Of a DNA stretch of 48,253 nucleotides, positions 45,257 to 48,253 are shown one piece after another. Numbering within the stretch: the first letter of the stretch is position 1; each line of letters begins with the position of its first letter. Made by a program: the position numbers and the translations under genes. The stretch is from Nitrospira sp. (lineage in GTDB: Bacteria > Nitrospirota > Nitrospiria > Nitrospirales > Nitrospiraceae). A model generated the notes under the pieces. The model was given only the letters and a program-made list of their open reading frames with translations, did no database searches and had not been told where the DNA came from. The DNA lies in the NCBI GenBank assembly GCA_016873515.1, contig VGXB01000013.1:1-48253 (forward strand), written 5' to 3'.

Positions 45257-46801
45257 ATGGCCCCTACGAGTCAACGCGTCGATATCACTCCCGCGCAGGA
45301 AACCTTGTCCCCCGTCGAACCCTGCATCTTTGTCATTTTCGGTGGATCGGGCGACCTGGCTCGCCGTCGCCTAATTCCGGCCTTATACAACCTGCTCCTT
45401 GACGGATTGTTGCCCTCCAACTACGTCGTGCTGGGCTTGGGCCGTACCGCCATGAGCGACGAAGAATTCCGTGCTTCCGTGCGGGATGGTGTCGTCAAGC
45501 ATTCCCGGCAGGCCTTGGTTGAGGACCCGTGGAACTCCTTTGCCCGGCATGTGTTCTATTTGGCCGGCGACAATAATGATCCCCAGACCTATACCAGGCT
45601 TAAAGCGCGCGCTGAAGAGCTCGAGCGCTCGTTTCAACTTCCGGGAAACCGCATTTTCTATCTCAGTATTCCGCCCAGCTCGTTCACCCCGGTCTGTGAC
45701 GGATTGGCCGGTTCAGGGCTGGCCGGAGTGCCTGCCACCCGTTCGCCCTATGCCCGCATCATTGTCGAAAAGCCGATCGGCCGCGATCTCGCGTCCGCGC
45801 AGGCGATCAACAGGGTCACGGGACGGGTCTTCGATGAATCGCAAATCTTCCGTATCGATCATTATCTGGGCAAGGAAACCGTCCAAAATCTGATGGTCGT
45901 GCGGTTTGCCAACAGCATTTTCGAGCCGATCTGGAACCACAAGTACATTGATCATGTCCAGATCACCGTCAGCGAGACGGAAGGGGTCGGCACTCGCGCT
46001 ACCTACTATGAAGAGGCCGGCGCCTTGCGAGATATGGTGCAGAATCACATGCTGCAGCTGCTCTTCTTGGTCGCCATGGAGCCGCCCTATTCACTGGCCT
46101 CCGACGTCGTGCGAAACTCTAAAATGGAAGTACTCCGTTGCCTGCGGCCCATTACCGCAAAGGACGTGGAACAGTTCACCGTGCGGGCGCAATACACGAA
46201 AGGCACCGCACACGGCAAACCCATGCCGGGCTATCGCTGCGAGAAGGGGGTCAAGCCCGACTCGACTACTGAAACCTATGTCGCATTGAAATGCTTCGTG
46301 GAGAACTGGCGCTGGTCCGGCGTACCGTTTTATTTGCGTACGGGCAAAGCTCTCCCGCTGCGGGCCAGTGAAGTCGCGGTGCAATTCAAAGACACTCCGC
46401 AGATCCTCTTCAATGCCAATTCACAGATGCCGCAAGCCCCGAACGTGCTGACCTTGAGAATTCAGCCGGAAGAAGGGCTTTCGCTTCGCATCGTCTCCCG
46501 TGTACCGGGCACCAGAGGGCAAACCCATCCGGTCGAGATGAACTTCAAGTATGGAGAAGTCTTCGGCCGCCCGTCACCGGAAGCCTATGAACGCCTCTTG
46601 CTCGACGTCATGGCGGGGGATGCGTCCCGATTCATGCGGCGCGACGCCGTGGAAGCATCTTGGGCTTGGATCACCACGATTCTCGACGCCTGGGAGAAAT
46701 TAGAGCAACGCTGGCTCCCTGAATACCAGGCTGGTACCTGGGGACCGGTCGAAGCGGATCGTTTGATTCAAGATGACGGCCGAACCTGGCAAATACCATA
46801 G
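45257..46801 (+). CDS. zwf: Glucose-6-phosphate 1-dehydrogenase
   Basis: First enzyme of the oxidative pentose phosphate pathway, making NADPH and 6-phosphogluconolactone. The coenzyme loop is FGGSGDLARRRLIPALYNL, and the active-site signature RIDHYLGKETVQNL contains the substrate-binding His and catalytic Lys; EKPIGRDL provides the conserved Lys-Pro. 514 aa, full length. Co-transcribed with gnd; no lactonase (pgl) gene follows directly. The ATG at 45257 is preceded by AGGA. Confidence 0.97.
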   Translation: MAPTSQRVDITPAQETLSPVEPCIFVIFGGSGDLARRRLIPALYNLLLDGLLPSNYVVLGLGRTAMSDEEFRASVRDGVVKHSRQALVEDPWNSFARHVFYLAGDNNDPQTYTRLKARAEELERSFQLPGNRIFYLSIPPSSFTPVCDGLAGSGLAGVPATRSPYARIIVEKPIGRDLASAQAINRVTGRVFDESQIFRIDHYLGKETVQNLMVVRFANSIFEPIWNHKYIDHVQITVSETEGVGTRATYYEEAGALRDMVQNHMLQLLFLVAMEPPYSLASDVVRNSKMEVLRCLRPITAKDVEQFTVRAQYTKGTAHGKPMPGYRCEKGVKPDSTTETYVALKCFVENWRWSGVPFYLRTGKALPLRASEVAVQFKDTPQILFNANSQMPQAPNVLTLRIQPEEGLSLRIVSRVPGTRGQTHPVEMNFKYGEVFGRPSPEAYERLLLDVMAGDASRFMRRDAVEASWAWITTILDAWEKLEQRWLPEYQAGTWGPVEADRLIQDDGRTWQIP

Positions 46802-46894
46802 AAAGCACTTGCGCATTTCCGCCCACTTGATTTTCACTGCAGATGTCCCACGTAGACATCCGATCGTGTTGGCACAGGACGACCAGTCTTTTCG

Positions 46895-47257
46895 CTAGGA
46901 ACATCTGCCAGAAATCTCATCAACCATTAGACTTAGCTCACGTTTCACCTGTTTCACGATGTCGTCCCGTTTTCCTATCCCTCCAATGAACGTTTGAAAG
47001 TGCCCATTTCGATAGAATGCGAGCGCGGGGAGCGAGGTGATGCTCAGCTCCGCTGGGATTTGTGGATTCTCCTCCACATTCATCGTGAGAACGAGTAGAT
47101 TTAGACCAAACTCTTCCTGCACCTGCTCGAGTTCGATGGCTAATGCTTGGCAATGGCCACAATCGGGCTTCCAGAATTCGACAAGAACGGGCACCAAACT
47201 CGCTTCGACCATATGATCAAACTGTCGGTCGGTGATCGCTTGCAATCCGGTCCTCAC
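46895..47257 (-). CDS. Thioredoxin-like protein with CGHC active site
   Basis: A 120 aa thioredoxin fold: VLVEFWKPDCGHCQALAIEL contains the redox pair Cys-Gly-His-Cys (the dipeptide typical of PDI rather than CGPC), and SLPALAFYRNG holds the cis-proline. There is no signal peptide, so it is cytoplasmic. GTG start at 47257 overlaps the stop of the esterase gene (GTGA), so it is translated together with it. Convergent with zwf. The partner protein is unknown. Confidence 0.88.
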   Translation of the reverse strand: MRTGLQAITDRQFDHMVEASLVPVLVEFWKPDCGHCQALAIELEQVQEEFGLNLLVLTMNVEENPQIPAELSITSLPALAFYRNGHFQTFIGGIGKRDDIVKQVKRELSLMVDEISGRCS

Positions 47258-47892
47258 GATCGTCCACCATGAGATAGCAAGGGTGCCAGCACCATGGCGG
47301 CCTCCTCCGCGAACAGGCGATATCCGGCGGTCGTCAGATGCAGTCCGTCGTTGGAATATCTCGCGGCCAGTTGGTTGGTATCCGCATCGACTGTGGCACG
47401 AAACAGATCGATGTAGGCCAGGTGCTTCGCCTCTGCGTACTCACGAATCAACTGGTTCAGCCGTCCCCGCTGGGTTACATGCCCGGCCACCCATTCACGC
47501 TCTTCCCGGCTCTCTTGGCCGTTTTCTATTCGGAGCGAGGGAACGGTCACGGGAATTGGGATGCCACCGCCTACAAATGTCTGCTCGTAGAGCTTGACCA
47601 GGTTGCGCATGACGTCCTCAGGCGCTCCATTCCATCCAAGATCATTCGCCCCCCCCAAGATCGATACATACCCTGGCTTGTGATCCAATACATCGCGATA
47701 GAATCGCAGCACCATCTCACCGGTCAGTTCGCCGCAGACGCCACTGGTACGAACCTGCGCTGATCCACCAAGGAGGTCTTGCAGGTACTGCCCATACGGC
47801 GTCTCCTGTCCTGTTGGATTCGCAACAGTCGGCGACTGAAATCCCGCCGTCAGACTGTCGCCGAAACATATGATCAGCGCAGATCGGATCAT
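47254..47892 (-). CDS. SGNH/GDSL hydrolase (TesA-like arylesterase/lysophospholipase)
   Basis: A 212 aa esterase of the SGNH superfamily. All four blocks are visible: Ser in CFGDSLTAG (block I), Gly in SGVCGELTGEM region (II), Asn in GGANDLG (III), and Asp and His in DGLHLTTAGYRLFAEE (V). Members act as lysophospholipase, thioesterase or arylesterase. Unlike E. coli TesA it has no signal peptide from the chosen start, ATG 47892; the frame is open to 47970. Coupled to the thioredoxin gene downstream. Confidence 0.88.
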   Translation of the reverse strand: MIRSALIICFGDSLTAGFQSPTVANPTGQETPYGQYLQDLLGGSAQVRTSGVCGELTGEMVLRFYRDVLDHKPGYVSILGGANDLGWNGAPEDVMRNLVKLYEQTFVGGGIPIPVTVPSLRIENGQESREEREWVAGHVTQRGRLNQLIREYAEAKHLAYIDLFRATVDADTNQLAARYSNDGLHLTTAGYRLFAEEAAMVLAPLLSHGGRS

Positions 47893-48064
47893 CGAATATA
47901 CCCCGCGTCTTCTCATCTGTACAGGAACGCCTCGAAATCTCTTTCGCGACTGGAATTGTATCGGTACCATCGACCTGCGGCAATATCCATCTTTGCCAGA
48001 TCGATCGTCGTGTAGAACTGCGATTTTCCTGACGAATCACGGGTCTCCCAGTAAGTGTAGCTCC

Positions 48065-48253
48065 ATGACCAATCTCAAGACCGCACAGGACATGATGGCC
48101 GCGACCGTGGCAGCAAAAGGCACGGAGGATCCGGAAACCGCATCTGTCAGACGCATCTTCCCGGACCTATGGGACAACCAACCTCGTGGCTCAAAAGTTT
48201 TCGCAGCAGCTGTTCGAAGAATTGACCGTCCACCTCAATACCTACTCTGTACT
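48065..48253 (+). CDS. 5' end of a hypothetical gene cut by the window edge
   Basis: An ATG at 48065 opens a frame reading MTNLKTAQDMMAATVAAKGT, then DPETASVRRIF, which looks coding and helical. From about 48150 a second frame (GTTNLVAQKFSQQLFEELTV) looks at least as good, so the true frame after that point is uncertain and a frameshift is possible. The gene continues beyond the window. Family not recognised. Confidence 0.35.
   Translation, partial: MTNLKTAQDMMAATVAAKGTEDPETASVRRIFPDLWDNQPRGSKVFAAAVRRIDRPPQYLLCT

Noticed and set aside
46842-46860. Hairpin GATGTC/GACATC between zwf and the thioredoxin gene as a bidirectional terminator
   Set aside because: The stem is only 6 bp with a 7-base loop, A/T-containing, and has no T run on either side.

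Overview
The window reads as a chromosomal segment of a Gram-negative bacterium, most probably a Nitrospira (phylum Nitrospirota). This is inference from memory of that genus (gene content, moderately high G+C, operon composition and the style of the intergenic repeats); no rRNA or other marker in the window proves it. Outer-membrane functions (Lnt, LolC/E, LolD, RlpA, AmpG) support a diderm envelope. Coding density is high. I see no tRNA, rRNA, CRISPR array, insertion sequence or prophage.

Layout. 1-2.3 kb: an M24 peptidase (minus), a PPOX-fold protein (plus) and a decayed PilZ gene. 2.3-8.8 kb (plus): an apparent operon lnt - prfB (with the programmed +1 frameshift) - lysS - lolC/E - lolD, joining lipoprotein acylation and export to translation genes. 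8.8-9.2 kb: a stop-interrupted envelope-protein relic. 9.2-16.7 kb (minus): a complete tryptophan operon, trpE-G-D-C-F-B-A, headed by a LysM lipoprotein gene behind one good sigma70-type promoter; it diverges from ligA (16.9-18.9 kb, plus). 18.9-25.6 kb (minus): corC-like transporter, a possible 39-residue small protein, rlpA, a double-ACT protein, a fragment of a restriction/methylase C terminus, and the large B12-dependent ribonucleotide reductase nrdJ, whose upstream region carries two NrdR-like boxes and a perfect DnaA box. 25.9-28.2 kb (minus): small DUF4359-like protein, ampG, exported hypothetical. 28.3-31 kb (plus): the two tRNA methylthiotransferases mtaB and miaB, overlapping by 4 nt. 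31.4-32.6 kb: small membrane ORF and an exported protein. 32.7-34.5 kb (minus): mutY-like glycosylase, mutT and a DEDD exonuclease, a compact DNA-repair operon. 34.7-38.6 kb: a PilZ gene with an in-frame TGA, a zinc-ribbon Nudix hydrolase, a methyltransferase and a ProA homologue lacking the catalytic cysteine. 38.9-48.25 kb: two coupled unknown or beta-barrel genes (the second frameshifted), a Tlc-like carrier, threonine aldolase, a nucleotidyltransferase pair behind a near-consensus promoter, gnd-zwf (oxidative pentose phosphate entry), a thioredoxin and a GDSL esterase, and a truncated ORF at the edge.

Two themes stand out. First, several small genes are broken by single events (two PilZ genes, an envelope protein, a beta-barrel gene, an RM fragment), beside a ProA paralogue missing its nucleophile. 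Second, at least five types of short, word-like quasi-periodic or inverted repeats occupy intergenic spacers, often inside operons and directly against start codons. I regard these repeats as the best candidate for something poorly described.
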